DNA of 64,000 nucleotides from an uncultured Oscillospiraceae bacterium (GTDB lineage Bacteria; Bacillota; Clostridia; Oscillospirales; Oscillospiraceae), in NCBI GenBank assembly GCA_934590325.1, contig CAKTOW010000005.1, positions 53,813 to 117,812 of the forward strand, in the 5' to 3' direction. Made by a program: the position numbers and the translations under genes. Shown here in pieces: positions 1 to 8,625 of this stretch (positions are counted from its first letter, which is position 1; the number at the start of each line of letters is the position of its first letter). Under the pieces are notes generated by a model. It was not told the origin of the DNA, made no database searches, and saw only the letters and a list, made by a program, of their open reading frames with translations.

Positions 1-146
1 TTGTAGGACATGACCGGTGTCATGGATATGCCGCTGTGATCATTGGAATCAATGGCTCGGACTTGCGGAGTATATGCGGCGGCTGGGACAATGCAGGTGC
101 AGACCATTAGACAGACCAGCAGCAGTGTGAGCAATCGTCTTTTCAT
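1..146 (-). CDS. Secreted protein, N-terminal part only
   Basis: The first 48 codons of a gene that runs off the left edge are visible. Translation starts at an ATG at 146 behind a good ribosome site (GGAAAGGAG). The first 25 or so residues are a typical signal peptide: MKRRLL, a hydrophobic core, then PAAA before a likely cleavage site. The visible mature part is too short to name. Inference: an exported protein of unknown function. Confidence 0.7.
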   Translation of the reverse strand, partial: MKRRLLTLLLVCLMVCTCIVPAAAYTPQVRAIDSNDHSGISMTPVMSY

Positions 147-273
147 ATAAACTCCTTTCCGTGAATCTTGCTTCTATCATATCTGACTTTTCTTACTTCT
201 CTGCTTCTTCCTTTCAACACTATTCTAACACAAATATATTTCTAATGCAAGTATTTTTACCCTATGTATTATG

Positions 274-1050
274 TCACTTGCAGTTCCTCTGGTAAATGGC
301 GTACAGCCCCTCCATCAGCAGGTACTTGTCATAAACCACGCGGTTGCGGCAGTACCGTGCGATGACCGGCGCGGTGGAGCCGGTGGCGACGATGGTAGGC
401 TCCGCGCCGCCCAGCGTCTCCCGTATCCGGTCAATAACGCCGTCCAGCATCCCGGCGGTGCCGTAGACGATGCCGCTGCGCATACACTCCTCCGTGTTCT
501 TGCCGATGAGCTGCCGGGGATGCTCCAGGGAAATATTGGGCAGCTGCGCCGTGTGGTGGGACAGCGCGTCCAGCGACAGGCGCACACCGGGGAACATCAG
601 CCCGCCCTCATAAGTGCGCTTTTCGGAGATATAGGAAATGATGGTGGCCGTGCCCATGTCGATCATGATAATGGGCACCGGGTACTTCTCCAGCGCGGCC
701 ACGGCGTTGGCCACGATGTCCGCGCCCAGCTGCTGGCTGTTGAACTCCATGCGGATGTTCAGGCCGGTTTTTATGCCCGCGCCCACCACCATGGGGGGCT
801 TGCCCAGCAGGCGGGTCAGCGCCTTCTCCATCATAAAGTTCATAGGCGGCACCACACTGGACAGTATCGCGCCGCTGACCTCGTGGATGTCGCAGCCGTA
901 CAGCGTGAACAGGTTCATCAGGTCGATGCTGATCTGATCCGCCGTCTTGCGGCTGTCGGTGTCGATGGACGCCAGGAACTTCAGCTCCTTCTGTCGGTCG
1001 AACAGCCCCACGGAGATGTTGGAATTGCCGATGTCGATGGCCAAAAGCAT
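274..1050 (-). CDS. coaX: Type III pantothenate kinase CoaX
   Basis: Phosphorylates pantothenate, the first committed step of coenzyme A synthesis, in the cytoplasm. The protein has 258 residues, normal for the family. It belongs to the ASKHA fold: the phosphate loop DIGNSN lies at residues 6-11, a GAD motif in the middle (QLGADIVAN) and the second nucleotide motif DMGTAT follow. An upstream extension to 1131 is open, but the start at 1050 fits the family N-terminus and has a GGAGGAGG site. Type III enzymes are not feedback-inhibited by CoA and need a monovalent cation (family knowledge). Confidence 0.95.
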   Translation of the reverse strand: MLLAIDIGNSNISVGLFDRQKELKFLASIDTDSRKTADQISIDLMNLFTLYGCDIHEVSGAILSSVVPPMNFMMEKALTRLLGKPPMVVGAGIKTGLNIRMEFNSQQLGADIVANAVAALEKYPVPIIMIDMGTATIISYISEKRTYEGGLMFPGVRLSLDALSHHTAQLPNISLEHPRQLIGKNTEECMRSGIVYGTAGMLDGVIDRIRETLGGAEPTIVATGSTAPVIARYCRNRVVYDKYLLMEGLYAIYQRNCK

Positions 1051-1134
1051 AAATACATCCTCCTCCCTGCCCGCTTCTCTTCCTGTTGCTATCATACCAC
1101 GCCGCAGACGGCTTGGCAAGGGCGCGGACAAGAA

Positions 1135-1161
1135 ATCTCCCCCGGCTGTGCCGGGGGAGAT
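1135..1161 (-). terminator. Hairpin after gap
   Basis: A perfect 12-bp stem with a 3-nt loop lies just past the gap stop codon. Reading on the minus strand it is followed by a short T-rich stretch (TTTCTTGT), so it is a plausible but not ideal intrinsic terminator. Confidence 0.6.
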
Positions 1162-1176
1162 ACGTATGTATACCGC

Positions 1177-2217
1177 TTATTCCTTGACCACGAAGGCATC
1201 CGCCTCGTCCACGGTGTGCATGTGCTCCAGCATACGCACCACCATGTTGCTGTAGCCCCACTCGTTGTCGTACCAGGCGATGAGCTTCACGAAGTCCTGG
1301 TCCAGGGAGATGCCCGCGGTCTCGTCAAAGATGCAGGGGCAGGGATTGCCGATCAGGTCGGTGGACACCACCTGGTCGCGGGTGTAGCCGATGATGCCCT
1401 TCATGTATGTTTCGGAGGCGTGCAGTATCTCGTAGCAAATATCGGCATAGGAGGCGGTCTTGCTCAGCCGCGCAGTCAGGTCTACCACGGACACGTCCGC
1501 CGTGGGCACACGGAAGGCCATGCCGGTCATCTTGCCCTTCAGGGACGGGATAACGCGGCCCACGGCCTTGGCCGCGCCGGTGGAGGTGGGGATGATGTTG
1601 TTGAGGATGGAACGGCCCGTGCGCCAGTCGCTGCCGCCACGGGAGTCCACGGCCTTCTGCTTGGCGGTGGAGGCATGGATGGTGGACATCAGGGACTGCT
1701 CGATGCCAAACTCCTTGTGGATGACGTAGGCCAGCGGTGCCAGGCAGTTGGTGGTGCAGCTGGCGTTGGATACCACACGCATATCGCTGCGGTACTCGTC
1801 GCTGTTGACACCAAACACGAAGGTGGGGGTGGCATCGTCCTTGGCGGGAGCGGTCAGCAGCACCTTCTTGGCGCCGCCCTTGAAGTGGCGGGAGGCCTTC
1901 TCCGTGGTATTGTTGGCGCCGGTGGACTCGATGATGTACTCCGCGCCGCAGTCCGCCCAATTGATCATAGCGGCGTCGGACTCGCTGTACACCTTGATCT
2001 TGCGGCCGTTGACGATAAGGTCGCCGCCGGCATGCTCCACGATGCCGGGGAAATTCCGGAACACCGAGTCGTACTTCAGCAGATAGACCATGTAGTCCAC
2101 ATCCGCCTTGCGCAGGTTGATACCGCAGACATCAAAGCGCTCCGGATCGTCCGCAAGTATGCGCAGCACCACCCGTCCGATACGGCCGAAGCCGTTGATA
2201 CCGATTTTGATTCCCAT
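1177..2217 (-). CDS. gap: Glyceraldehyde-3-phosphate dehydrogenase
   Basis: Oxidises glyceraldehyde 3-phosphate to 1,3-bisphosphoglycerate in glycolysis; a soluble tetramer in the family. The protein has 346 residues. The Rossmann motif NGFGRIGR lies at residues 8-15, the catalytic cysteine is C154 in SNASCTTNC and the partner histidine is H181 in TIHAST. Oddity: where most NAD-dependent enzymes have NDLTD after the second beta strand, this one has INLRKAD (residues 33-39), so the usual ribose-binding Asp is replaced by Leu next to an Arg. The gene stands alone between terminators, not in a triose-phosphate operon. Confidence 0.93.
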   Translation of the reverse strand: MGIKIGINGFGRIGRVVLRILADDPERFDVCGINLRKADVDYMVYLLKYDSVFRNFPGIVEHAGGDLIVNGRKIKVYSESDAAMINWADCGAEYIIESTGANNTTEKASRHFKGGAKKVLLTAPAKDDATPTFVFGVNSDEYRSDMRVVSNASCTTNCLAPLAYVIHKEFGIEQSLMSTIHASTAKQKAVDSRGGSDWRTGRSILNNIIPTSTGAAKAVGRVIPSLKGKMTGMAFRVPTADVSVVDLTARLSKTASYADICYEILHASETYMKGIIGYTRDQVVSTDLIGNPCPCIFDETAGISLDQDFVKLIAWYDNEWGYSNMVVRMLEHMHTVDEADAFVVKE

Positions 2218-2272
2218 GTGATCATCCTTCCTTCATCTCCCCGCCCAAGGCGGCTGTATTTGTTCCAGGTAC

Positions 2273-2300
2273 ATTATATCATCTCAGTAAAATTTGTCAC
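2273..2300 (-). promoter_or_regulatory. Candidate sigma-A promoter of gap
   Basis: On the minus strand a GTGACA -35 (2295-2300) and a perfect TATAAT -10 (2273-2278) are 16 bp apart, about 55 bp before the gap start. The flanking 2301-2460 is AT-rich and holds no gene. Confidence 0.55.
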
Positions 2301-2460
2301 TACAAAAGTAGAAAAATATAAACAATTTTCAAAGTTTTTATGCAATTTTTCTGCTTTAAAATTCAAAAATTGCGTAAATCAGAGCCAAATGTTCCATACG
2401 TTTCAAACCTTGTAAACATGGGGTTCCAAGCAAAAAATCATGCGGATATGAGCCGATTCC

Positions 2461-2498
2461 TTAAAAAGCGCACAGTCGGACAGCGTCCGGCCATGCGC
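2461..2498 (-). terminator. Terminator of spoIVA
   Basis: Just past the spoIVA stop codon, an imperfect stem (GCGCA/TGCGC outside, CGGAC/GTCCG inside) is followed on the minus strand by TTTTTAA. It fits an intrinsic terminator. Confidence 0.7.
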
Positions 2499-2510
2499 TT
2501 TATGGAGGTG

Positions 2511-3992
2511 TCACAAAATAATGCAGATCAAGCCCCCGCCGCCCTCATTTATAATTCGTTCCAGCGCCTGCCGCAGCTTCGCCTGCGCGTCGGCGGGCAT
2601 ACGCTTCAGCTTTGCCTGCAAGTCCTCCCCCACGATCTCGTGGAAGCTGCGCCCGAAGATATTGGACTGCCACAGCTTGCCGGTATCGCCCTCGAACTCC
2701 TGCAGCAGATAGTTTACCATATCCTCCGACTGCTTCTCGTTGCCCACGATGGGCGACACCGTGGTCTCGATGTCCGCGCGGATCAGGTGGATGGACGGCG
2801 CGCTGGCGCGCATACGCACGCCATAGCGGCCCCCCTGCCGTACGATCTCCGGGTCCTCCAGATTCAGCTCCTCCACTCCCGGCATGACGATGCCGTAGCC
2901 GGTCTCGCGCGCCGCCTGCAATGCGGGCGCCACCTTGTCGTACTCCCGCTTAGCCTCCGCCAGCTCGCCTATAAGCTGCATCAGGTCGCCGTCGTCGGTC
3001 ACATGCAGGCCGCTGCGCTGGCTCAGCGTGTCAAAGAACAATCTCCGGGGCAAACATATTTCCACTTGCGCCACCCCGCTCCCCAGCTCGATAGAGCGGG
3101 ACGTCGCTCCCTCCACATTTTCCCCCTGCGCCAATGCCGCAAGGCAGGGCTGCAGCGCGCATATCCGCGTCAGCTGGGACGCCGCGTCGCCGATCTCCTG
3201 GTACAGGCCGCTGCGGATGGGGTGATCCCCCGGTAGGGCATCCACCCAGGCCGGCAGGAACACATCCAACTCCTGCAGCGGGAACTGATACAGCAGATCC
3301 CGGATGATGCCGCCTATGTCCTCCTCCGTCAGAGTCAGGCAGTCCACACAGCGGCAGCCCACGCCGTACTTCTCCCGTATCTCCTCCGCCGCCGCTGCAG
3401 CGCGGGAGCTGTCGGGCTGGGCGGAGTTCAGCAGCACCAGGAAGGGCTTTCCGATGTCCTGCAGCTCGCGGATGACCCGCTCCTCCGCCTCGCGGTAATC
3501 CTCTCGGGGAATATCCGTCACCGTACCGTCGGTGGTCACCACCACACCCACGGTGGCGTGGTCGGTGATGACCTTCCGGGTCCCTATCTCCGCCGCCTCC
3601 GTCATGGGTATCTCATGGTCGAACCAGGGCGTCCGCACCATGCGCGGCGCCAGGTCCTCGAACTGTCCCACGGCGGAGTCCACCATATACCCCACGCAGT
3701 CCACCATCCGCACGGAGAAGGTCACCCCCTCCTCCAGCTGGATCTGCACGGCTTCCTCCGGCACGAATTTCGGCTCCGCCGTCATGATGGTACGCCCGGA
3801 TCCGCTCTGGGGCAGCTCATCCTGCGCCCGGTCGCGGCGGTAGGTGTTGTCGATGTGGGGCAGCACCAGTGTCTCCATGAACCGCTTGACAAAGGTGGAC
3901 TTTCCCGTGCGGACAGGCCCCACCACGCCGATATACACGCTGCCGCCCGTGCGCTGCGCCATATCCTGATAAATGGACGTTGTCTCCTTCAT
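2511..3992 (-). CDS. spoIVA: Stage IV sporulation protein A
   Basis: ATPase that polymerises on the outer forespore membrane as the base layer of the spore coat. The 493-residue protein has the family length. A Walker A motif GPVRTGKST lies at residues 25-33, and the protein ends in the Gly-rich hydrophobic tail GGGGLICIIL that is a SpoIVA hallmark and is needed for docking to SpoVM on the membrane (family knowledge). The start at 3992 has a GGAGGATGG ribosome site. The gene is monocistronic and divergent from a TetR-type regulator. It is direct evidence for an endospore former. Confidence 0.97.
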   Translation of the reverse strand: MKETTSIYQDMAQRTGGSVYIGVVGPVRTGKSTFVKRFMETLVLPHIDNTYRRDRAQDELPQSGSGRTIMTAEPKFVPEEAVQIQLEEGVTFSVRMVDCVGYMVDSAVGQFEDLAPRMVRTPWFDHEIPMTEAAEIGTRKVITDHATVGVVVTTDGTVTDIPREDYREAEERVIRELQDIGKPFLVLLNSAQPDSSRAAAAAEEIREKYGVGCRCVDCLTLTEEDIGGIIRDLLYQFPLQELDVFLPAWVDALPGDHPIRSGLYQEIGDAASQLTRICALQPCLAALAQGENVEGATSRSIELGSGVAQVEICLPRRLFFDTLSQRSGLHVTDDGDLMQLIGELAEAKREYDKVAPALQAARETGYGIVMPGVEELNLEDPEIVRQGGRYGVRMRASAPSIHLIRADIETTVSPIVGNEKQSEDMVNYLLQEFEGDTGKLWQSNIFGRSFHEIVGEDLQAKLKRMPADAQAKLRQALERIINEGGGGLICIIL

Positions 3993-4189
3993 AATGCCAT
4001 CCTCCGAATCCTGTCTGTTGCCCTATATCTATGCGCCGGTCAGCCGGTTTAGAAGCCTCTGTGGACGCGGAACGGGCAAAAGAAATTTGGCGAATACAGG
4101 CAAAAAAACTTGTCCGTGGTGAAAATTTGTGATAAAATCGACACGTGGTCGTGTACTGGATACTTTTCGGGAGAGTGGAGGTTTTTGAC

Positions 4190-4762
4190 GTGGAAGAGCA
4201 TGGTGTGGATCGTCGTGTAAGGAAAACAAAAAGACAGCTTCGACAGGCGCTGATGGATCTGATGACGGAGAAACCGTCCAAGTCCATCTCCGTGCGGGAG
4301 CTGGCAGAGCGTGCAGACATCAACCGCGGCACGTTCTACATCCACTATAAGGACGTCAGCGACCTTCTGCAGCGGCTGGAGGACGAGATGGCCGAGCGGC
4401 TGATCCTGGTCTGTAAGAAATACGCCTACGCCAACAAGGAGGTCAGCGCCTTCCCCTACCTGACGGAGCTGTACCGCTTCGCGCTGGACAACGCCGACCT
4501 CTGTCTTGTACTGCTGGGTCCCAATGGTGACCGGGCATACACCGAGCGCATCTGTTCCATCCTCCGCAGCTATTTCCTGCGGGACTTCCTGTCCCGTTTC
4601 TACTCCGGCAGCCCCGAACGGCTGGATCACTTCTGTTCCTTCATCGTGTCGGGCAATCTGACGCTGACGCTGGAATGGCTCTCCAATGGTGCAAGAGAAA
4701 CGCCGGAGGAAATGGCCGCTCTGGCCGGTGCCATCATTATGGACGGCGTCCGGGCACTGTAA
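4190..4762 (+). CDS. TetR-family transcriptional regulator
   Basis: A 190-residue regulator. The N-terminal part carries the TetR helix-turn-helix: SVRELAERADINRGTFYIHY at about residues 34-53. The C-terminal part, rich in Leu and Phe, is the ligand and dimerisation domain and gives no ligand away. I place the start at the GTG at 4190, eight bases after a GTGGAGG ribosome site; an earlier GTG at 4145 lacks one. No transporter or enzyme gene lies beside it, only spoIVA (divergent) and a broken DUF4180 gene, so its target is unknown and may be its own promoter. Confidence 0.85.
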   Translation: MEEHGVDRRVRKTKRQLRQALMDLMTEKPSKSISVRELAERADINRGTFYIHYKDVSDLLQRLEDEMAERLILVCKKYAYANKEVSAFPYLTELYRFALDNADLCLVLLGPNGDRAYTERICSILRSYFLRDFLSRFYSGSPERLDHFCSFIVSGNLTLTLEWLSNGARETPEEMAALAGAIIMDGVRAL

Positions 4763-4770
4763 CAACAGCA

Positions 4771-4798
4771 AAGAGACAGGGCAGAAGCCCTGTCTCTT
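4771..4798 (+). terminator. Terminator of the TetR gene
   Basis: A 12-bp perfect stem (AAGAGACAGGGC and its complement) with a 4-nt loop is followed by six T residues, eight bases after the stop codon. Confidence 0.9.
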
Positions 4799-4805
4799 TT
4801 TTATC

Positions 4806-4990
4806 TTATCTCGTCATAGCTGCCACAGCCTCATCCTCCGTGGCTGCAAAATGCACGTCCCAGCCCTCGTTGCTCTCGTACATAAAGTCTCTCAGAGGTT
4901 TGCTGGTGTATCGGTGATGACCTTCTCTGTACCGCGTATCGCGGCACACGCTTTTCCGCTGCGCTCTATCCGTTCTATTTCTATCGTCAA
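4806..4990 (-). pseudogene. DUF4180 gene with an internal deletion
   Basis: The two ends of a DUF4180-like protein are joined in different frames. The N-terminal part starts at a TTG at 4990 behind AAGGAGTG and reads IEIERIERSGKACA to KVITD. The C-terminal part, in the next frame, reads YTSKPLRDFMYESNEG to DEAVAAM and ends at 4806. Both match my recollection of the ends of the family (about 115-120 residues), so roughly half of the middle is missing. DUF4180 has no known function. A short junction sequence (GATACACC) is read in both frames. Confidence 0.7.
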
Positions 4991-5009
4991 TGATCACTCC
5001 TTATAGATA

Positions 5010-5033
5010 AAAGGCGGCCATACGGCCGCCTTT
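5010..5033 (-). terminator. Terminator of yebC
   Basis: A perfect 10-bp stem (AAAGGCGGCC and complement) with a 4-nt loop just past the yebC stop; on the minus strand it runs into TTTTAT. Confidence 0.8.
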
Positions 5034-5046
5034 CGTATGTTTTCTA

Positions 5047-5781
5047 TCAATCCTGCTGCCAGTTATGCCAGACGTTCTGCACGTCCTCGTTGTCATCCAG
5101 CATATCCAGGAGCTTCGTCATGCTGCGGACATCATCCTCGCCGGTCATGACGATGTAGTTCTGGGGCACCATCTCGATCTCAGCGCTCTCGAAGGTATAG
5201 CCCTTCTCCTCCAGCGCCTTGACCACGTCGTTGAAGCTGTCGGGATCGGTGGTGATCTCGAACACGGGGCCGTCGGCCTGCATATCCTCGGCGCCGGCGT
5301 CCAGCGCGTCCATCATCACGATATCCTCGTCCAGCTCGCCTTCCTCGTTGTCGATGACGATGACGCCCTTGCGGTCGAAGGACCAGCTGACGCAGCCCTG
5401 GGCGCCCATGCCCTTGCCGAACTTATCAAAATAGTGGCGGATCTCGGGGGCGGTACGCTGGCGGTTGTCGGTCAGTGCCTCCACGATCACGGCCACGCCA
5501 CAGGGGCCGTAGCCCTCGTAGGTGACGGCCTCGTAGTTGTCGGTATTGCCGGAGCCCAGCGCCTTGTCGATGGTACGCTTGATGTTGTCATTGGGCATAT
5601 TGGCCGCCTTGGCCTTGGCGATAACGGTGGCCAAACGGGAGTTATTGTTGGGGTCACCGCTGCCGCCCTGCTTGACGGCCACGATGATCTCCTTGGCGAT
5701 CTTGGTGAACGCGGCGCTGCGCTTGGCGTCGGCCGCACCCTTGGTCTTTTGAATATTGTGCCACTTGGAATGTCCTGACAT
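5047..5781 (-). CDS. yebC: YebC/PmpR-family protein
   Basis: Belongs to the YebC/PmpR/TACO1 family: DNA-binding regulators in some bacteria and, in recent work, factors that help ribosomes through proline stretches. The 244-residue protein starts with the family signature MSGHSKWHNIQ and keeps AGRGGDPNNN-like and NMPNDNI segments (here KQGGSGDPNNN and ANMPNDNIKRTI), followed by acidic stretches in the second and third domains. Length and start are standard. It sits three bases upstream of a Nif3-like gene on the same strand's upstream side, so the two probably share a transcript. Confidence 0.93.
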   Translation of the reverse strand: MSGHSKWHNIQKTKGAADAKRSAAFTKIAKEIIVAVKQGGSGDPNNNSRLATVIAKAKAANMPNDNIKRTIDKALGSGNTDNYEAVTYEGYGPCGVAVIVEALTDNRQRTAPEIRHYFDKFGKGMGAQGCVSWSFDRKGVIVIDNEEGELDEDIVMMDALDAGAEDMQADGPVFEITTDPDSFNDVVKALEEKGYTFESAEIEMVPQNYIVMTGEDDVRSMTKLLDMLDDNEDVQNVWHNWQQD

Positions 5782-5784
5782 GGT

Positions 5785-6570
5785 TTACTTCTCCTTTATG
5801 CAGTATTGGATGACCTCACGGCTGTGCGAGGTCGAACATAAAACGTCGGCTGTGGGAAATGCCTCTGCCAGCCGGTCCCGCAGCGCGGGGCACACCACGT
5901 TCTCCGTAGGGAAATGTCCCGCGTCAATGAGGTTCAGCCCCTCCGTGTCCAGGAAGTCGTTGTACTTCAGGTCGGAGGTCACAAAGGTGTCGCAGCCTGC
6001 GGCAACGGCCTGGGTGATATAGCAGCCGCAGGCACCGCCGCCCACCGCCACCCGCTGGACAGGCCGCCCCGCGTCTACAAAGCGCAGACCGTTGCATCCT
6101 AAAGATTCTATCACAGAATGGGTGAACTCCACAAGGGGTATTTCACATTTTAACGTGCCGATACGGCCGATTTTTTCCTCCGTCAGCATTTCCAGACCGG
6201 AAAGCCCCAGTTTTTCCGCCAGCAGGTCGTTGACGCCGCCCTCCGCCGCGTCCAGATTGGTATGCATGCATATCGCCGCGATACCGTGGCGAATCAGCTC
6301 CGTCAGCACTCTCCCCTGCCGGTCATCGGTGCGGACGGTCTGCACCTGGTGCCACGCGCAGTTCATGACCGGGTGGTGCGCCACGATCAGCTGGCAGTTT
6401 TTTTCGACAGCCTCCGCCACCACCTGCGGCGTGATGTCCAACGCCACCAGGACGGTATCCACGACCGCCTCCGGGTCGCCCACCAGCAGCCCCACGTTAT
6501 CCCAGCTCTCCGCCAGGTCACGGGGCGCCCATGTGTACAGATATTCCTCGATGTCCTGTACTGTGCTCAT
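5785..6570 (-). CDS. Nif3-like dinuclear metal protein
   Basis: Member of the Nif3/YqfO (GTP cyclohydrolase I type 2 homologue) family, toroidal hexamers with a two-metal site; the physiological role is unsettled. 261 residues, the short form without the inserted CutA-like domain. Metal-site motifs visible: VAHHPVMNCAW (HH, about residues 63-73), CMHTNLDAAEGGVND (about 102-116) and the C-terminal DAGHFPTEN (H and E ligands). The start at 6570 has AAGGAGTACGAC before it; the longer frame to 6630 lies inside trmK. Overlaps trmK by 4 bases, so translation is probably coupled. A diverged fragment of a related gene lies at 52690. Confidence 0.92.
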   Translation of the reverse strand: MSTVQDIEEYLYTWAPRDLAESWDNVGLLVGDPEAVVDTVLVALDITPQVVAEAVEKNCQLIVAHHPVMNCAWHQVQTVRTDDRQGRVLTELIRHGIAAICMHTNLDAAEGGVNDLLAEKLGLSGLEMLTEEKIGRIGTLKCEIPLVEFTHSVIESLGCNGLRFVDAGRPVQRVAVGGGACGCYITQAVAAGCDTFVTSDLKYNDFLDTEGLNLIDAGHFPTENVVCPALRDRLAEAFPTADVLCSTSHSREVIQYCIKEK

Positions 6571-7259
6571 GTCGTACTCCTTATCTGTCCAATGCCGCCA
6601 ATCAGCTTTTCCAGCTCCTCGGCGCGGCACAAAGCGTCCTCCCTGCCGCTGCGGCGCAGGCCCTCCGCGGTGCGGCGGAGCTTTTCCTTATGCTGGGCAA
6701 GGTACTCCCCGTACAGCGGGTCATCTGCCAGCAAAACGCCCGTCAGCGCCTGCAATTCCGTCAGCTGCGGGCACTCTCCCCCCGTCACACACAGCACGGG
6801 ATACAGGTAATTCTTGTCCCACACCAGCCGTTCTTCTGTAAAGCAATATCCATTTACAGCAAGCCATTTGCGCAGGTCCGCGGTCTTTGTCATGGGCTGC
6901 AGGAGCAGCGTGTGGGCGCCGTCCTTCGTCCACGGGGCGGCGGACAGTATGGCGATGATCGTCTCGCCGCCCATGCCGGCGATGACCACCGAATCCGCCT
7001 CCTCCGGTGCGATACCGGCCAGGCCGTCGCACAAGCGGAAGCTCAGGCCCTCCACGCCGTACTCCGCCGCGGTGCGGCGGGCGTGCGCCAGCGGCTCACT
7101 TCCGATGTCCGCGGCAATGGCGCTTTGTATACGCCCTCTCTGCAGCAGCCATACTGGCAGATAGCCGTGGTCGGTGCCGATGTCCGCCAGTCGGCAGCCC
7201 TGCGGCACCATGTCCGCCAGCAGCTGCAGCCGCGGCTGTAATTGCAGTTGTCTCTCCAT
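6567..7259 (-). CDS. trmK: tRNA (adenine-22-N1)-methyltransferase
   Basis: SAM-dependent enzyme that makes m1A22 in tRNA, a Gram-positive family. 230 residues. The SAM-binding motif is ADIGTDHGYLP (about 25-35), followed by the catalytic-site region VVIAGMGGETI and the motif LQPMTK. A C-terminal helical coiled segment (about 175-230) matches the family. Paired with the Nif3-like gene downstream, the usual arrangement in Firmicutes. Confidence 0.93.
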   Translation of the reverse strand: MERQLQLQPRLQLLADMVPQGCRLADIGTDHGYLPVWLLQRGRIQSAIAADIGSEPLAHARRTAAEYGVEGLSFRLCDGLAGIAPEEADSVVIAGMGGETIIAILSAAPWTKDGAHTLLLQPMTKTADLRKWLAVNGYCFTEERLVWDKNYLYPVLCVTGGECPQLTELQALTGVLLADDPLYGEYLAQHKEKLRRTAEGLRRSGREDALCRAEELEKLIGGIGQIRSTT

Positions 7260-7277
7260 ACTTCTCTACACAAACGG

Positions 7278-7303
7278 CCACGCATACGCAAGCGTATGCG
7301 TGG
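7278..7303 (-). terminator. Hairpin between the DUF1858 gene and trmK
   Basis: A perfect 12-bp stem (CCACGCATACGC) with a 2-nt loop lies between the two genes. It lacks a U tract on either strand, so it may attenuate or protect RNA ends instead of terminating fully. Confidence 0.45.
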
Positions 7304-7315
7304 CGTCGATCGTAC

Positions 7316-7528
7316 TTACTCGGCGATGGGCTTGTTGGCTTCCTCGTTCACCAGCTCCAGCAGTTTGTCCACGTCGATACCGTGAACGGCGCAGGCCTCC
7401 TCCACGGTCTCGCCGCGGGAAGACGGGCAGCCCAGGCAGTGCATACCGATGGACAGGAAGATGGGCGCGGTCTGGGGGGCAACGTCCAGAATGTCACCGA
7501 TGATGGTGTCCTTAGTGATCTCGATCAT
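7316..7528 (-). CDS. DUF1858 small redox-type protein
   Basis: A 70-residue protein of the DUF1858 family (hybrid-cluster-protein-associated redox disulfide domain). It opens with MIEITKDTIIGDILDV and keeps the family motif GMHCLGCPSSRGETVEEAC, with a CxxC pair at about residues 37-40 and a third Cys near 49. The start at 7528 has a GGAGG site; the longer frame is noise. Family members are thought to bind small ligands or act in thiol chemistry, but the role is not established. Monocistronic. Confidence 0.85.
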   Translation of the reverse strand: MIEITKDTIIGDILDVAPQTAPIFLSIGMHCLGCPSSRGETVEEACAVHGIDVDKLLELVNEEANKPIAE

Positions 7529-7620
7529 GTTGAGAAACCTCCAATATATATTTGTAGCCATAGTATATCCCAAAATGTCAAAAGTTTCAACAGGATTTTT
7601 CACGGCAATAGCTATACAAA

Positions 7621-7648
7621 ACCGCCCTCCGGGATCCCGGAGGGCGGT
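7621..7648 (-). terminator. Terminator of the zinc-ribbon gene
   Basis: A near-perfect 14-bp palindromic stem (ACCGCCCTCCGG) followed on the minus strand by TTTTGT; it lies about 35 bases past the stop codon. Confidence 0.8.
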
Positions 7649-7682
7649 CCTTTTATCTACTTAACAGTGTGCAGTCAGCAGA

Positions 7683-7961
7683 TCAGCCGTTCTCGCGCAT
7701 CTTGGCGAAGCAGTCGCTGCAGTACACAGGACGATCGCTCTTGGGCTCGAAGGGCACCTTGGCCTCGCCGCCGCAGGCAGCGCAGACAGCGGTGAAATAC
7801 TCGCGGGGACCACGGGCAGCGTTCTTGCGCGCGTCACGGCAGGCCTTGCAGCGCTGGGGCTCGTTCTGGAAGCCGCGCTCAGCGTAGAACTCCTGCTCAC
7901 CGGCGGTGAAAACGAACTCTTTGCCGCACTCTTTGCACACTAAGGTCTTGTCTTCGTACAT
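7683..7961 (-). CDS. Zinc-ribbon protein
   Basis: A 92-residue protein with four CxxC pairs: CKECGKEF near the N-terminus, CKACRDAR in the middle, CAACGGEA, and CSDCFAKM near the end. The first pair with the FxAGEQ-FYAERGF segment marks the probable zinc-ribbon family (zf-trcl type), common as small stand-alone genes in Clostridia. It probably binds two zinc ions. Function unknown; no enzyme domain. Lies between sigH and the DUF1858 gene with its own terminator. Confidence 0.8.
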   Translation of the reverse strand: MYEDKTLVCKECGKEFVFTAGEQEFYAERGFQNEPQRCKACRDARKNAARGPREYFTAVCAACGGEAKVPFEPKSDRPVYCSDCFAKMRENG

Positions 7962-7996
7962 GATTTTACCCTCTCTTTGAGAAAAATATATTGCGC

Positions 7997-8620
7997 TCAG
8001 CCTTTGCTGATATCGCCGGATAGAAGCTGCCGCGCTATTTTGCGGCGCAAACGCTGCACGGCGTTGTCCACCGATTTGGGGGACTTGCCCACAGTCTCTG
8101 CGATCTCACGGCAGGTGAGACCGTCCAAATAATACCCTAAAATCTTTACCTCGAATTCGGACAGCAGCTTGCGCGTTTTTTCCAGCAGAGCGGCAGTTTT
8201 TTCGCGGTCGATGACCCAACCCTCGGGATCGACATGGGCAAAGGATAGATTCGCGTCAAAGAAAGAGGTATCCAAAGGAACGGCTTGGTTCAGCGGTGAA
8301 TGCTTGCCGGAGGCCGCGGCGCGCAGCGCCGAGTACAGCCGACGGCGGATACAGGTCTCAGCAAAGGTACAGAAGGAGGCGTCGTGCCCCGGTTCGTACT
8401 CCCGTATGGCCTTGATAAGACCGAACATACCCTCCTGCAGCAGATCCTCGTTGTCCCCTCCCGCCAGGAAGTACGGGCGGGCACAGGAGCGCACCATACG
8501 GTGATAGCGCCCCACCAAAATCTCCTCGGCGTCGCGGTTCCCCTGTTTCACCAGGGCGCACAGCGCTTCATCGCTCAGTGTCTGCAGACGGTCATATTCA
8601 GCCCTTGTATCATTCACCAT
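7997..8620 (-). CDS. sigH: Sporulation sigma factor SigH
   Basis: RNA polymerase sigma-70-type factor of the SigH class, which starts the sporulation and stationary-phase programme. 207 residues. Region 2 is seen in YFLAGGDNEDLLQEGMFGLIKAIREYEPG (residues about 50-79, split motif), with the conserved CIRRRLYSAL promoter-melting segment. Region 4 holds the helix-turn-helix LTCREIAETVGKSPKSVDNA near residues 168-187. The ATG at 8620 is only five bases from a strong -10 box; a start further in is possible. Confidence 0.9.
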   Translation of the reverse strand: MVNDTRAEYDRLQTLSDEALCALVKQGNRDAEEILVGRYHRMVRSCARPYFLAGGDNEDLLQEGMFGLIKAIREYEPGHDASFCTFAETCIRRRLYSALRAAASGKHSPLNQAVPLDTSFFDANLSFAHVDPEGWVIDREKTAALLEKTRKLLSEFEVKILGYYLDGLTCREIAETVGKSPKSVDNAVQRLRRKIARQLLSGDISKG

Positions 8621-8625
8621 ATATC

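Noticed and set aside
271..2415. 714-residue open frame on the plus strand across coaX and gap
   Set aside because: It is antisense to two clear genes, has no start signals and is rich in His, Gly and Val as expected for the complement of GC-rich coding DNA.
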